From Lysobacter arvi (GTDB lineage Bacteria > Pseudomonadota > Gammaproteobacteria > Xanthomonadales > Xanthomonadaceae): DNA of 64,000 nt. Of the stretch, positions 50,741 to 59,730 are shown in pieces (position 1 is the stretch's first letter; each line of letters starts with the position of its first letter). Location: assembly GCA_031216755.1 (NCBI GenBank), contig JARUHG010000007.1, forward strand, positions 1 through 64,000, in the 5' to 3' direction. Position numbers and translations under genes: made by a program. The notes beneath the pieces are model-generated. The model saw nothing but the letters and a program-made list of their open reading frames with translations, had not been told where the DNA came from and ran no database searches.

Positions 50741-53160
50741 GCGGGCGACAGCGCCTTCAACACGCGCAGCGCGAGCGCACGCGGGGCGACGTTCGCGTCT
50801 TCGTCGATCGCCAGCACGGGGCCCACGCACGCCGGGCAACCGGCCTTGCAATCGCAGCGTTCCACCAGTTCGACCGCGCGCTGCACGAGTTCGCGCTGGC
50901 GGAAATGCAGCGGCTCGCTGAGTCCGACGCCGCCGGGGTAGTTGTCGTACAGGTAGACGGTCGGCACGAAACGCTCGCCGTCGTCCAGCGAGACGGCGTC
51001 ATCGCCCGTACCGCGCAGCTGGCCGCGTCCGCGCCCGTCCGCGCTGGCGAACCACGCACCGTTGCCGTCGCCCACCGCCTTCTGCAGATCGACGCCTTCG
51101 GCCATCACCGCGAGCTTGGCGACGACGTGCAGTGCGTAACCGGCGCCGAGAAAACCGTCGAGCGCTTCCTGCCGCGAGGCGAATTCCGATTCGAGCACCG
51201 CCGGCGGCAGCTGCCACCACACGCTGGTCGTGTGCAGTTCCTGGTCGGGCAGCGTGACCGGGCCGTAGCCGATGTTTTCGTGCGTGTAGTAGCGGATCTT
51301 CTTGTAGCCGGCCACGCGGCGTACCACGTGCACCTCGCCGTGATGGCAGGTGCCGCGGCCCGCGGGCGAGCCGCCGAAACGTTCGAGCACCTTCAGCCTG
51401 GTGTAGTCGATGGCGTCGGTGTAGTAGTCCACGTGCGTGCGCGTGACGAACGCCTTGCGGCCGTCCCAGTCGAGCTTTTCCACCTGGTACGGCGTGGCCT
51501 GCACCATGTAGATCGCGCCTTCGTACAGCGTGAGCGGCGCGGAGGAGAAATCGACTTCGGCGATGATGGTCTGCCGCCCTTCGGTGCGATCGACCACGAC
51601 GAAATTGCCGTCGGCCACCGAGCGCAGGCTCACCGCATTGGCCGGATAGCTGTCGGCGATCCACTCCCAGCGGTCCTGCTCGTTGTGCACCACGCCGTCT
51701 TCGGCCAGCAGCTGCAGGTACACCTGCGGGTCGACCGGGCCGAACAGTTCGCGCGCGTGGAAGGGCAGCTCGAACGCGGCGCAGCGGATGTGGTCGAGCA
51801 GGATCACCGGCTGGTCGGCATGGATGCGCGCGTGCTCGGGCGATGCGTTGGCGAAGAATTCCGGATGGCGGATGACGTACTGGTCCAGCGGATCGGAACT
51901 GGCGACCAGCACGCCCAGCGAGGCCTGCCTGCGCCGCCCCGCGCGGCCGAAGCGTTGCCACGTCGCGGCGATCGAGCCCGGATAACCGTTGAGGATCACC
52001 GCGTCCAGCGCGCCGATGTCCACGCCCAGTTCCAGCGCGGAGGTCGAGACGATGCCGTCGATGCTGCCGGCCCGCATCGCGCGTTCGGTCTCGCGGCGCT
52101 CGGTGGGCAGGTAGCCGCCGCGATAGCTGCGGATGCGCGCGGGTTTGCGCGGGTCGCTGTCGAAGACGTCCTTGAGGTACTTGGTGAGCACTTCCACCAT
52201 CAGGCGCGACTGCGCGAACACCAGCGTCTTCAGGCCCGCCTTGATCGCCAGGCGCGCGATGAGGTTGCTCTGCGACCGCGCCGATGCGCGCAGGCCCAGG
52301 TCGGGGTTCACGACCGGCGGATTCCACAGCAGCACGTGCTTGTCGCCGCTGGGCGCGCCGGATTCGGTGACGGCGGTGACGTCGCGTTCGGTCAGCGCTT
52401 CGGCGTGCGCCTTCGGGTTGCCGATCGTCGCCGAGCACAGGATGAATTGCGGCTTCGATCCATAGAACGCGCAGATGCGCTGGAGGCGGCGGATCACGTT
52501 CGCCACGTGCGAGCCGAACACGCCGCGGTAGCTGTGCACTTCGTCGATGACCACGTAGCGCAGGTTCTCGAAGAACTGCGCCCACTTTGTGTGGTGCGGC
52601 AGGATGCCCTGGTGGAGCATGTCGGGGTTGCTCACCACGATGTCGCCGTGCAGTCGGATCGCCTGCCGCGCATCGCCCGGCGTGTCGCCGTCGAAGGTGA
52701 AGGTGCGCACGCCCAGGCTGCCGGCCGCGTTGAGTTCGAGCAGCTCGGCGACCTGGTCCTGGGCGAGGGCCTTGGTCGGGAACAGGAACAGCGCCTTGGA
52801 CCGCTGCGTCGACGCCGCGGCGAGCACCGGCAGCAGATAGCACAGGCTCTTGCCCGACGCGGTGGCCGTGGCGATCACGACATCCTCGCCGCGTCGCACC
52901 GCGTCCCACGCCTGCGCCTGATGCGAATACAGGCGGTCGATGCCGCGCGCGGCCAGCGCCTGCACGACGCCGGCGGGAACGTCGTCCGGCATCGGCACGC
53001 TGCGCTCCGGCCGGCCGGGCACGGTGTGCACGCCGGTGATGCGCGAGAGGTACTTGTTCTCCAGGCGCTGCGCGAGCGCGCGCCCGTCGCCAGGCGGTCG
53101 CGGACGGGCGACCTCGGGAAAGACGGAGAGGTCGGACGGGCTGCGCGCCGGCTGGCTCAT
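50737..53160 (-). CDS. MrfA/YprA-like DEAD-box helicase with DUF1998 zinc domain
   Basis: 807 residues. Helicase motifs in order: Q/I region RLYSHQAQAWDAVRRGED, ATATASGKSLCYLLPVL (Walker A), VVIDEVHSYRGVFGSHV (DEVH), SATIGNPKAHAEAL, and RAGRRRQASLGVLV (motif VI). The C-terminal DUF1998 carries the four-cysteine cluster CDCKAGCPACVG. In B. subtilis, MrfA is an ATP-dependent DNA helicase needed for repair of mitomycin damage and has a similar cysteine site. The downstream exonuclease is coupled by a 4-bp overlap. Start at 53160 gives a 60-residue leader before the helicase core. Confidence 0.92.
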   Translation of the reverse strand: MSQPARSPSDLSVFPEVARPRPPGDGRALAQRLENKYLSRITGVHTVPGRPERSVPMPDDVPAGVVQALAARGIDRLYSHQAQAWDAVRRGEDVVIATATASGKSLCYLLPVLAAASTQRSKALFLFPTKALAQDQVAELLELNAAGSLGVRTFTFDGDTPGDARQAIRLHGDIVVSNPDMLHQGILPHHTKWAQFFENLRYVVIDEVHSYRGVFGSHVANVIRRLQRICAFYGSKPQFILCSATIGNPKAHAEALTERDVTAVTESGAPSGDKHVLLWNPPVVNPDLGLRASARSQSNLIARLAIKAGLKTLVFAQSRLMVEVLTKYLKDVFDSDPRKPARIRSYRGGYLPTERRETERAMRAGSIDGIVSTSALELGVDIGALDAVILNGYPGSIAATWQRFGRAGRRRQASLGVLVASSDPLDQYVIRHPEFFANASPEHARIHADQPVILLDHIRCAAFELPFHARELFGPVDPQVYLQLLAEDGVVHNEQDRWEWIADSYPANAVSLRSVADGNFVVVDRTEGRQTIIAEVDFSSAPLTLYEGAIYMVQATPYQVEKLDWDGRKAFVTRTHVDYYTDAIDYTRLKVLERFGGSPAGRGTCHHGEVHVVRRVAGYKKIRYYTHENIGYGPVTLPDQELHTTSVWWQLPPAVLESEFASRQEALDGFLGAGYALHVVAKLAVMAEGVDLQKAVGDGNGAWFASADGRGRGQLRGTGDDAVSLDDGERFVPTVYLYDNYPGGVGLSEPLHFRQRELVQRAVELVERCDCKAGCPACVGPVLAIDEDANVAPRALALRVLKALSPA

Positions 53161-53383
53161 GCGGGTTCGTCGTGCGGAAGGGCAGGGCGTTGTAGGGCTT
53201 GGGTGTCTCAGGGGGTGAGATTGGGATTCGTGATCTCCCACCATCCTTCCTGCCTTCGCGGGAATGACGAACAGCAACGGCGAAGCGACCCGCGCACGCC
53301 CACACCACGTCACCACGACCCGACGCCCGCGTTAAGCTCGCGCAGCCCGGGCACGCCGCCCGCCCCACACTCCGGGAGTTCCC

Positions 53384-54355
53384 ATGACGCGCAGTTCCCT
53401 TTCCCTCGCGGTTTCCCTGCTGCTGGCCGGTGCGACGCTCGCCGGTTGCGCGAAGCCGGCGTCCGACGAAGCTGCGGCCACGAATCCGCCGGCCGCCCAG
53501 ACACCCGCGGCCGGTGCATCCGAACCCGCGCCCGCGCCGGAGGAGAGCGCCGACATCTTCCGTTTCAAGGTCGGCGAGCTCGACGCGGTCGCGCTGCACG
53601 ACGGCACCATCGATACCCCCAACGACGGCAAGACCTTCGGCGTCGGGCAGAAGACCGAGGACGTCGCCGCGCTGCTTGCCGCCAACGGACAGCCGACCGA
53701 CGTGCTGCACCTGAGCGTCCAGCCGCTGCTGCTGCGCGTCGGCGATCGCACCGTGCTGTTCGACACCGGCGCGGGCGACGTGGAATGGGCGAAGGCCGGC
53801 AAGCTGCAGGCGTCGCTGCGCGCGGCCGGTGTCGAGCCGTCGCAGGTCACCGACATCTTCATTTCGCACGGCCATCCCGACCACGTCGGCGGCCTGCTGG
53901 CGAAGGACGGCGCACTCGCGTTCCCGAACGCCACCGTGCACCTGTCGGCACCGGAATGGGCGGCGATGCAGAAGAACCCGAACGCGGCGACGCTCGTCGC
54001 GGCGATCGGCCCGAAGGTCAAGGCCTTCGAACCGGGAGCGGCGGTGCTGGCGGGCATCACGGCCGTCGCGCTGGAAGGCCACACGCCGGGCCACAGCGCC
54101 TACGAAATCGCATCGGGCGAGGAACGCCTGCTCTACATCGGCGATGCGGCGCATCACCACGTCGTGTCGGTACAGCGGCCGGACTGGACCATCGGCTACG
54201 ACGTGGACGCGCCGAAGGCCGAAGCCGCCCGCCGCGCCCTGCTCAAGCGCGCCGCCGACGGCAACCTGCGCGTGTACGCCGTGCATTTCCCGTTCCCGGG
54301 CCTGGGCCACGTGAAGGCGCAGGGCGATGCGTTCGTGTGGGTGCCGGAGAAGTGA
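53384..54355 (+). CDS. MBL-fold metallo-hydrolase lipoprotein
   Basis: 323 residues. A signal sequence with lipobox (TLAGC, Cys about 22) is followed by a Pro/Ala-rich linker to about 55. The metallo-beta-lactamase fold has the HxHxDH motif in FISHGHPDHVGG, an Asp near VLFDTGAGD, the His in ALEGHTPGHSAYE, and LYIGDAAHHH. It belongs with AHL lactonase/quorum-quenching-like or generic hydrolases; a lipid-anchored periplasmic location argues against a cytosolic target. No partner gene is adjacent. Repeats begin 42 bp after the stop. Confidence 0.9.
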   Translation: MTRSSLSLAVSLLLAGATLAGCAKPASDEAAATNPPAAQTPAAGASEPAPAPEESADIFRFKVGELDAVALHDGTIDTPNDGKTFGVGQKTEDVAALLAANGQPTDVLHLSVQPLLLRVGDRTVLFDTGAGDVEWAKAGKLQASLRAAGVEPSQVTDIFISHGHPDHVGGLLAKDGALAFPNATVHLSAPEWAAMQKNPNAATLVAAIGPKVKAFEPGAAVLAGITAVALEGHTPGHSAYEIASGEERLLYIGDAAHHHVVSVQRPDWTIGYDVDAPKAEAARRALLKRAADGNLRVYAVHFPFPGLGHVKAQGDAFVWVPEK

Positions 54356-54396
54356 TCCGCTGCTTCCAGCCCTCGCTTCGGTGGGGTGACGAGCTG

Positions 54397-55256
54397 GAGC
54401 CCCTCTCCCGTCGGGAGAGGGGTTGGGGTGAGGGTCGGGACGCGCGGATACGCTCGCGCTCGCGATGCTTCGTCCGATGACGCGAAGGCGCGGAGGTGCG
54501 AAGGCGCAGAATCAAGATGGATTCCAGCTTTCGCTGGAATGACGAATTGAGGTTGATGGCGGCGTCAGAACGCCCGGACGCCACGGGCCTGGGTCCCGGC
54601 GTTCGCCGGGATGACGACCTGAGCCCCTCTCCCGCCGGGAGAGGGGTTGGGGTGAGGGTCGGGACGCGCGGATACGCTCGCGCTCGCGTTGCTTGGCCCG
54701 ACGGCGTGAAGGTGCGAAGGCGCAGAATCAAGATGGATTCCAGCTTTCGCTGGAATGACGAGGTGAGGTTGATCCCCGACATCAGAGTGCCCAGACACTA
54801 CGAGCCTGGGTCCCGGCGTTCGCCGGGATGACGAGGTGAGGTTGAGTGCCGACATCAGAGTGCCCAGACACTACGTGCCTGGGTCCCGGCGTTCGCCCGG
54901 ATGACGAGCTGGAGCCCCTCTCCCGTCGGGAGAGGGGTTGGGGTGAGGGTCGGGACGCGCGGATACGCTCGCGCTCGCGATGCTTCGTCCGATGGCGCGG
55001 AGGTGCGAAGGCGCAGAATTAAGATGGATTTCAGCTTTCGCTGGAATGACGAGGTGAGGTTGTCCGCCGACATCAGAGTGCCCAGACGCTACCGGCCTGG
55101 GTCCCGGCGTTCGCCGGGATTACGAGGTGAAGTCGATCGCCGACATCAGAGTGCCCAGACGCTACCGGCTGGATCCCGGCGTTCGCCGGAATGACGAGGT
55201 GAAGTCGACCGCCGACACCAGAGTGCTCAAACGCTGCGCGCCTACGTCCCGCCGTT
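54397..55256 (-). repeat. Tandem array of D, A and B hairpins with 72-73-bp subunits (array 2)
   Basis: Occupies the 919-bp gap between the MBL gene and the 2H phosphoesterase. Type D hairpins start at about 54398, 54622 and 54913; each is followed by a GCGCGGATACGCTCGCGCTC spacer and an inverted type A. A 72-73-bp subunit (GACATCAGAGTGCCCAGAC with a type B hairpin) repeats at 54778, 54851, 55070, 55142 and, degraded, 55215. The spacers are found only in this array. No CDS is visible. Confidence 0.85.
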
Positions 55257-55274
55257 CGACACAATGAGGATTCT

Positions 55275-55919
55275 TCAAGCGCTATCGCGAGACATCGTGA
55301 CCGGCCACCGCCAGATCGCCCGCCGCGCCGTCCCGTGATTCCCCAGCTGGTAAACACCCACCGCCACCGGCGGGAACGCGAACGGTTCGAAAGGCGCCGC
55401 TTCCAGATCGCGCAGGAACGCGGCCCGCGCATGCCCCAGCGTCAGGTGTGGCGCGTAATGGGCGCCGCTGTGGTCGGGGACGAAGCGCTCGACGTAGCGG
55501 ATGGTCGATTGGCGGATCGCCGATCCGTCGTCGTTGGGCACGAACGCCTCCGCCGTCCCGCCCGCCACGGCCAGCGGCTTCGCTGCGGCGAGGCAGTCGT
55601 CGGACAGTGCCTGCAATCGCGACGTCGGCGCGATGCACCATGACGCGCTTCCGGTGTCGCCGTCGATGCGCACCTGCACGCCGACGACCTCCAGCGAAAG
55701 CGCGAGCGGGTCGTGCGCTTCGGCTACGGCCGCGATCGCCGACCGCAGTGCGTCCAGATCGTGCTCGTGGACGTAGCGCTGCACGAGCGTCACGTGGGGC
55801 AGGTGCGTGGCGTCGAAGGCGTAGCCGGCCGGATGATCCGCGCGCAGCGCCGCATTGGTCCGGCGGGCGCGGGCCTGCGTGGCCGGGTCGGGTTCGAGCA
55901 GGACGTCGACGGCGATCAT
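55275..55919 (-). CDS. 2H phosphoesterase (2'-5' RNA ligase-like)
   Basis: 214 residues with the two HxT/S motifs of the 2H superfamily, HVTL at about 42 and HLTL at about 160, and the matching beta framework (MIAVDVLLEPDP, ASWCIAPTSRLQAL). Members act on cyclic phosphates or 2'-5' linked nucleotides; exact substrate is unknown. The promoter should lie within the 178 bp shared with the divergent diguanylate cyclase. Confidence 0.88.
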   Translation of the reverse strand: MIAVDVLLEPDPATQARARRTNAALRADHPAGYAFDATHLPHVTLVQRYVHEHDLDALRSAIAAVAEAHDPLALSLEVVGVQVRIDGDTGSASWCIAPTSRLQALSDDCLAAAKPLAVAGGTAEAFVPNDDGSAIRQSTIRYVERFVPDHSGAHYAPHLTLGHARAAFLRDLEAAPFEPFAFPPVAVGVYQLGNHGTARRAIWRWPVTMSRDSA

Positions 55920-56097
55920 GGGCGCATCGTACGCGCCGGGTCGGGAAGGTGCGGGCTGCGTCTCAAGACTGAATGCGCCCGGCCGATAAAATGTCCGACA
56001 AACCGCGATGCGACGGGCCGCCCGGCCGACGGATCGCCCTCATCCACGGCATGGAAGCCACACGCGCGTCGACATCGCGCCGGACTACCGCGCCTCC

Positions 56098-57819
56098 ATG
56101 ATCGTCCTTCGCAATCTCTCGCCGCTGCGCGTGTTCCTCGCCGCCACGGTGATCCTGGTGTCGTTGGGGCTGTACGTGGTCGCCAACGCCATCCAGTTCG
56201 CGTCCGACTACCGCGCGGTCACGCACACCTACACGGTGCTGCAGCACCTGGATCGCATCGAATCGCTCAAGCATCAGGTCGTGGCCGAATCGCGCGGTTA
56301 CCTGCTCGCCGGACGCGCCGAGAACCGCGACAGCTTCTGGCGGATCGGCGGCGCCCTGCAGCGCGAAGCCGACGTGCTGGCCGAACACGTCATCGACAAC
56401 GACGCCCAGCATGGCCGCGCGGTGGCGCTGCGGCGTGCGCTCGACGCGCGGCTGCGCCTGAGCGTGCAGGCGATGCAGTCCTGGCGCGCCGGCGCGACGA
56501 TGCCCGGCGACGCGCCGTTGCTGATGGCGATCCGCCACGGCGACCGCGATATCGCGATGCGCCTGGAGCATTTGCGCAGCGCCGAGAACGCGCTGCTGTC
56601 CACCCGCTCCAGGCGCGCCGAACGCTCGGCGTGGTTGACCCTGCTGGCGGCAGGCATCGGCATTCCGCTGAGCCTGCTGCTGATCGGCCACGCGCAACGC
56701 CGGCTCGCGCGCGAGAACCGCGTGCGCCGGCAGGCCGAAGCCGCGGCGTCCGATTCCAACGCCGAACTCAACGCGACGGTGCAGCAGCTCGCGCGCCTGT
56801 CCGACAGCATGGCCGCGCTCAGCCAGTACTCGAGCATGTTGCAGGGCGCATCCGACGCGCAGGAGCTCTACGAGATCACCGCGAGCACGTTCCGGCGACT
56901 GCTGCCGGGACTGGGCGGGCTGCTGTACGTCATCCGCGCTTCGCGCGACCACGCCGAACTGGTCGCGCAATGGGGCGGCGCGGTGGCGCCGAACGATCCC
57001 GCGCCCGCGCTGCAGGCGTGCTGGTCGGTGCGCCGACACGCGCCGTTCGCGATGGACGATTTGCGGCACGGGCTGCGTTGTTCGCATATCGGCCGGCCGC
57101 ACGGCGCCGAGGACGTGCATGGGCTGTGCGTGCCGCTCAGCGCGCACGGCGAAGTCGTGGGTTGGCTGTCGTTGCAGGGGGAAGGGCGCGGGCGCATTCC
57201 GGACGAATCGCTGGCGATCCGCCTGTGCGAGCAGCTCTCGCTGGCGCTGGCGAACGTGCGCCTGCGCGAAAGCCTGCGCCACCAGGCGGTGCGCGATCCG
57301 CTCACCGGCCTGTTCAACCGGCGCTACCTCGAGGAATCGCTCGCGCGCGAGATCGCGCGGTGCCAGCGCCGCGCGCAGCCACTGGCGGTGCTGATGCTCG
57401 ACGTGGACCACTTCAAGTCCTTCAACGACCGCCACGGCCATGCGATGGGCGACGCCGCGCTGTCGGCCTTCGCGCGGATGCTCAAGACGCGCTGCCGGCC
57501 CGAGGACATCGCCTGCCGATACGGCGGCGAGGAGTTCACGTTGATCCTTCCCGAAACCGATCTGGCGACCGCGCTGGAGCGCGCAGAAGACATCCGCGCC
57601 GGCGCGGCGATGCTGCGCATCGGCGATGCGGGCGACGCGATGCTGCGCATCACCGTGTCGATCGGCGTGGCGCTGATGCCGGAACACGGCGAGGTCGGGC
57701 TGGAACTGATGCGTGCCGGCGATCGCGCGCTGTACCGCGCCAAGCACGAGGGGCGCGATCGCGTGGCGGTGGCGGACGTGCCGGTTGCGGTCGGCGAGCC
57801 GATGCGCGAGGTGTATTAG
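56098..57819 (+). CDS. Membrane diguanylate cyclase (sensor-GAF-like-GGDEF)
   Basis: 573 residues. Two transmembrane helices (about 12-31 and 178-197) enclose a periplasmic helical CHASE3-like domain; then a coiled segment, a GAF-like domain (about 240-390; LYVIRASRDHAELVAQWGG) and GGDEF (about 400-560). The active site is YGGEEF at about 474, with DPLTGLFNRRYLEE and DVDHFKSFNDRHGHAMGD. No RxxD inhibitory site is visible before GGEEF (RCRPEDIACR instead), so product inhibition by that route is unlikely. With the EAL protein at 36 kb, it makes this window a contributor to c-di-GMP control. A repeat array follows the stop. Confidence 0.92.
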   Translation: MIVLRNLSPLRVFLAATVILVSLGLYVVANAIQFASDYRAVTHTYTVLQHLDRIESLKHQVVAESRGYLLAGRAENRDSFWRIGGALQREADVLAEHVIDNDAQHGRAVALRRALDARLRLSVQAMQSWRAGATMPGDAPLLMAIRHGDRDIAMRLEHLRSAENALLSTRSRRAERSAWLTLLAAGIGIPLSLLLIGHAQRRLARENRVRRQAEAAASDSNAELNATVQQLARLSDSMAALSQYSSMLQGASDAQELYEITASTFRRLLPGLGGLLYVIRASRDHAELVAQWGGAVAPNDPAPALQACWSVRRHAPFAMDDLRHGLRCSHIGRPHGAEDVHGLCVPLSAHGEVVGWLSLQGEGRGRIPDESLAIRLCEQLSLALANVRLRESLRHQAVRDPLTGLFNRRYLEESLAREIARCQRRAQPLAVLMLDVDHFKSFNDRHGHAMGDAALSAFARMLKTRCRPEDIACRYGGEEFTLILPETDLATALERAEDIRAGAAMLRIGDAGDAMLRITVSIGVALMPEHGEVGLELMRAGDRALYRAKHEGRDRVAVADVPVAVGEPMREVY

Positions 57820-57843
57820 CCGGTCTGAGGCTGGTTGGGCTGT

Positions 57844-58830
57844 AACCGTGTGCTGTTCATTGCCGGTGTGCCCGTCGTTCCCCGTGTGCTCGTCACCGCC
57901 CGTGTGCTCGTCATTGCCCGTGTGCTCGTCATTCCAGCGAAAGCTGGAATCCATTTTGCTGTTGCACGCTAGCGCGTGGCATCGAGCTTCATCACCGCAC
58001 GGCACGCCCCGACCCTCACCCCAACCCCTCTCCCGGTGGGAGAGGGGCTAAGCAGCGGTGTGCTCGTCATTGCCGGTGTGCCCGCCATTCCCCGTGTGCC
58101 CGTCACCGCCCGTGTGCTCGTTGTTGCCCGTGTGCTCGTCATTCCAGCGAACGCTGGAATCCATTTTGCGTGTTGCACGCTAGCCCGTGGCATCGAGCTT
58201 CATCGCCGCACGGCACGCCCCCGACCCTCACCCCAACCCCTCTCCCGGTGGGAGAGGGGCTGAGCACCGGTGTGCTCGTCATTCGCGTGTGTTCGTCATT
58301 GCCCGTCTGCTCGTCGTTGCCCGTGCGCCCGTCGTTCCCGTGTGCTCGTCGTTGCCCGTGTGCTCGTCATTCCAGCGAAAGCTGGAATCCATTTTGCTGT
58401 TGCACGCTAGCCCGTGGCATCGAGCTTCATCACCGCACGGCACGCCCCGACCCTCACCCCAACCCCTCTCCCGGTGGGAGAGGGGCCAAGCAGCGGTGTG
58501 CTCGTCATTCGCGTGTGTTCGTCATTGCCCGTCTGCTCGTCGTTGCCCGTGCGCCCGTCATTGCCCGTGTGCTCGTCATTCCAGCGAAAGCTGGAATCCA
58601 TTTGCTGTTGCACGCTAGGCCGTGGCATCGAGTTTCATCACCGCACGGCTCCCAACCCTCACCCCAACCCCTCTCCCGGCGGGAGAGGGGCTGAGCACCG
58701 GCGTGCTCGTCGTTGCCGTGCGCTCGTCATTTGCATGTGCTCGTCATTGCCGTGCCCGTCATTCCCCGTGCGCCCGTCATTCCAGCGAACGCCGGAATCC
58801 ACGTTGCTATTGCACGCACGACAGCGGCAT
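57844..58830 (+). repeat. Tandem array of about 210-bp units with 18-bp minisatellite (array 3)
   Basis: Five units marked by GTTGCACGCTAG at 57961, 58172, 58399, 58607 and degraded at 58809 (periods 211, 227, 208, 202). Each unit has a variable run of the 18-bp GTGTGCTCGTCATTGCCC, a type A hairpin, the CGTGGCATCGAGCTTCATCA spacer and a type D hairpin. The array fills the 1,037-bp gap between the diguanylate cyclase and the EF-hand gene. No CDS: frames through it translate only as repeats such as LPVCSS. Confidence 0.88.
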
Positions 58831-58856
58831 CACCGGCGAAATGACGCTCACTTCAA

Positions 58857-59309
58857 TCACGGCCCGCTCTTTGCCGAGCGCATTTCCTTGTCGTGGCCGG
58901 CCTTCATTTCCGCCGCGGTGAGGTTGCCGTCGCCGTTGGTGTCCATCTTGGTGAACATCTGGGCCGAGCCGGCGTCGTGTTCGGCGGCGGTGATCGCGCC
59001 GTCGCCGTCGGTGTCGATCTTCTTGATCTTGTCGGCGGAGGACATCTTCATCTTGTCGCCCTTTCCGGCCATCTTGGCGGCGTGGTGCGCGTCCATCTCG
59101 GCGGCGGTGACCTTGCCGTCGCTGTTCGCGTCCATGCGGGTGAACATCGTCTTCGCACCCGCGGCGTGTTCGGCCGAACTCACCATGCCGTCGCCGTCGG
59201 TGTCCATCATCTTCGCCTTGTCGTCGCCCGCCATCGCGGCGGCGGGCGCCAGCAGCAGCGCGCCGATCCACAAGGCGAGGCGTTTGTTCGAACGGATATC
59301 CGGTTTCAT
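58857..59309 (-). CDS. Exported EF-hand protein with four calcium-binding loops
   Basis: 150 residues. The signal peptide (about 1-27, ending AMAG) is followed by four EF-hand loops in two pairs: MDTDGDGMVSSAEH, MDANSDGKVTAAEMD, IDTDGDGAITAAEHD and MDTNGDGNLTAAEMK. All keep the Asp/Asn-Gly-Glu positions for calcium. It is therefore a small calmodulin-like periplasmic protein; partners are unknown. The end of the gene lies just beyond array 3, and the M1 aminopeptidase is divergent across 421 bp. Confidence 0.9.
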   Translation of the reverse strand: MKPDIRSNKRLALWIGALLLAPAAAMAGDDKAKMMDTDGDGMVSSAEHAAGAKTMFTRMDANSDGKVTAAEMDAHHAAKMAGKGDKMKMSSADKIKKIDTDGDGAITAAEHDAGSAQMFTKMDTNGDGNLTAAEMKAGHDKEMRSAKSGP

Positions 59310-59730
59310 CGCGCCCTCCCAGGCTGGTGGTCTAGGTACGCCGGAGCGTGCGCGCGGTTTCGTTCGATGCGCGTCAAGCCGATGCGAAATCCTTGGAGGA
59401 CGTTGATGTAGGTGAACGCGAACCCGTCTGCGCGCAACTCTTTACCGCGTCCTGAAAAGCCTTCGCGTCGGCCGGAGCGGGCCGCTTCGCGGCGCGGCGA
59501 GGGCGGCGCCGAACGCTGGCACGCCTCTTGCGCGGATGTCTCCATGGAGGCCGCACGCCGGGCGCCTTGTCGCGGAGATGCAGACTTTGTGTTTCCGGCC
59601 CGACGTCGCGGCCTCCTTCCTTCTCTCTTCGTGATCGGTGCCGCATCCTCGCGGGCGCGCGCTGCCGGCAGGACGGGCACACTGCGCCTCTGGCACTGTG
59701 TCCTCCAACACCCGACTCACGAGGTTGTCG
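59310..59730. other. Intergenic region between EF-hand gene and M1 aminopeptidase
   Basis: 421 bp without a supported gene. It should hold the two divergent promoters. Candidate frames inside are Arg-rich and overlap each other, with no signal of coding use. GAGG lies 6 bp before the aminopeptidase start. I see no recognised hairpin module in it. Confidence 0.6.

Noticed and set aside
58414-59406. Open frames running through array 3 into the EF-hand gene
   Set aside because: They translate as short repeats (LPVCSS and similar) and then as the antisense of the EF-hand gene; not real protein.
59306-59680. Possible 124-residue minus-strand protein in the EF-hand/aminopeptidase gap
   Set aside because: Very Arg-rich, overlaps promoter space and competing frames; no motif or ribosome binding site.
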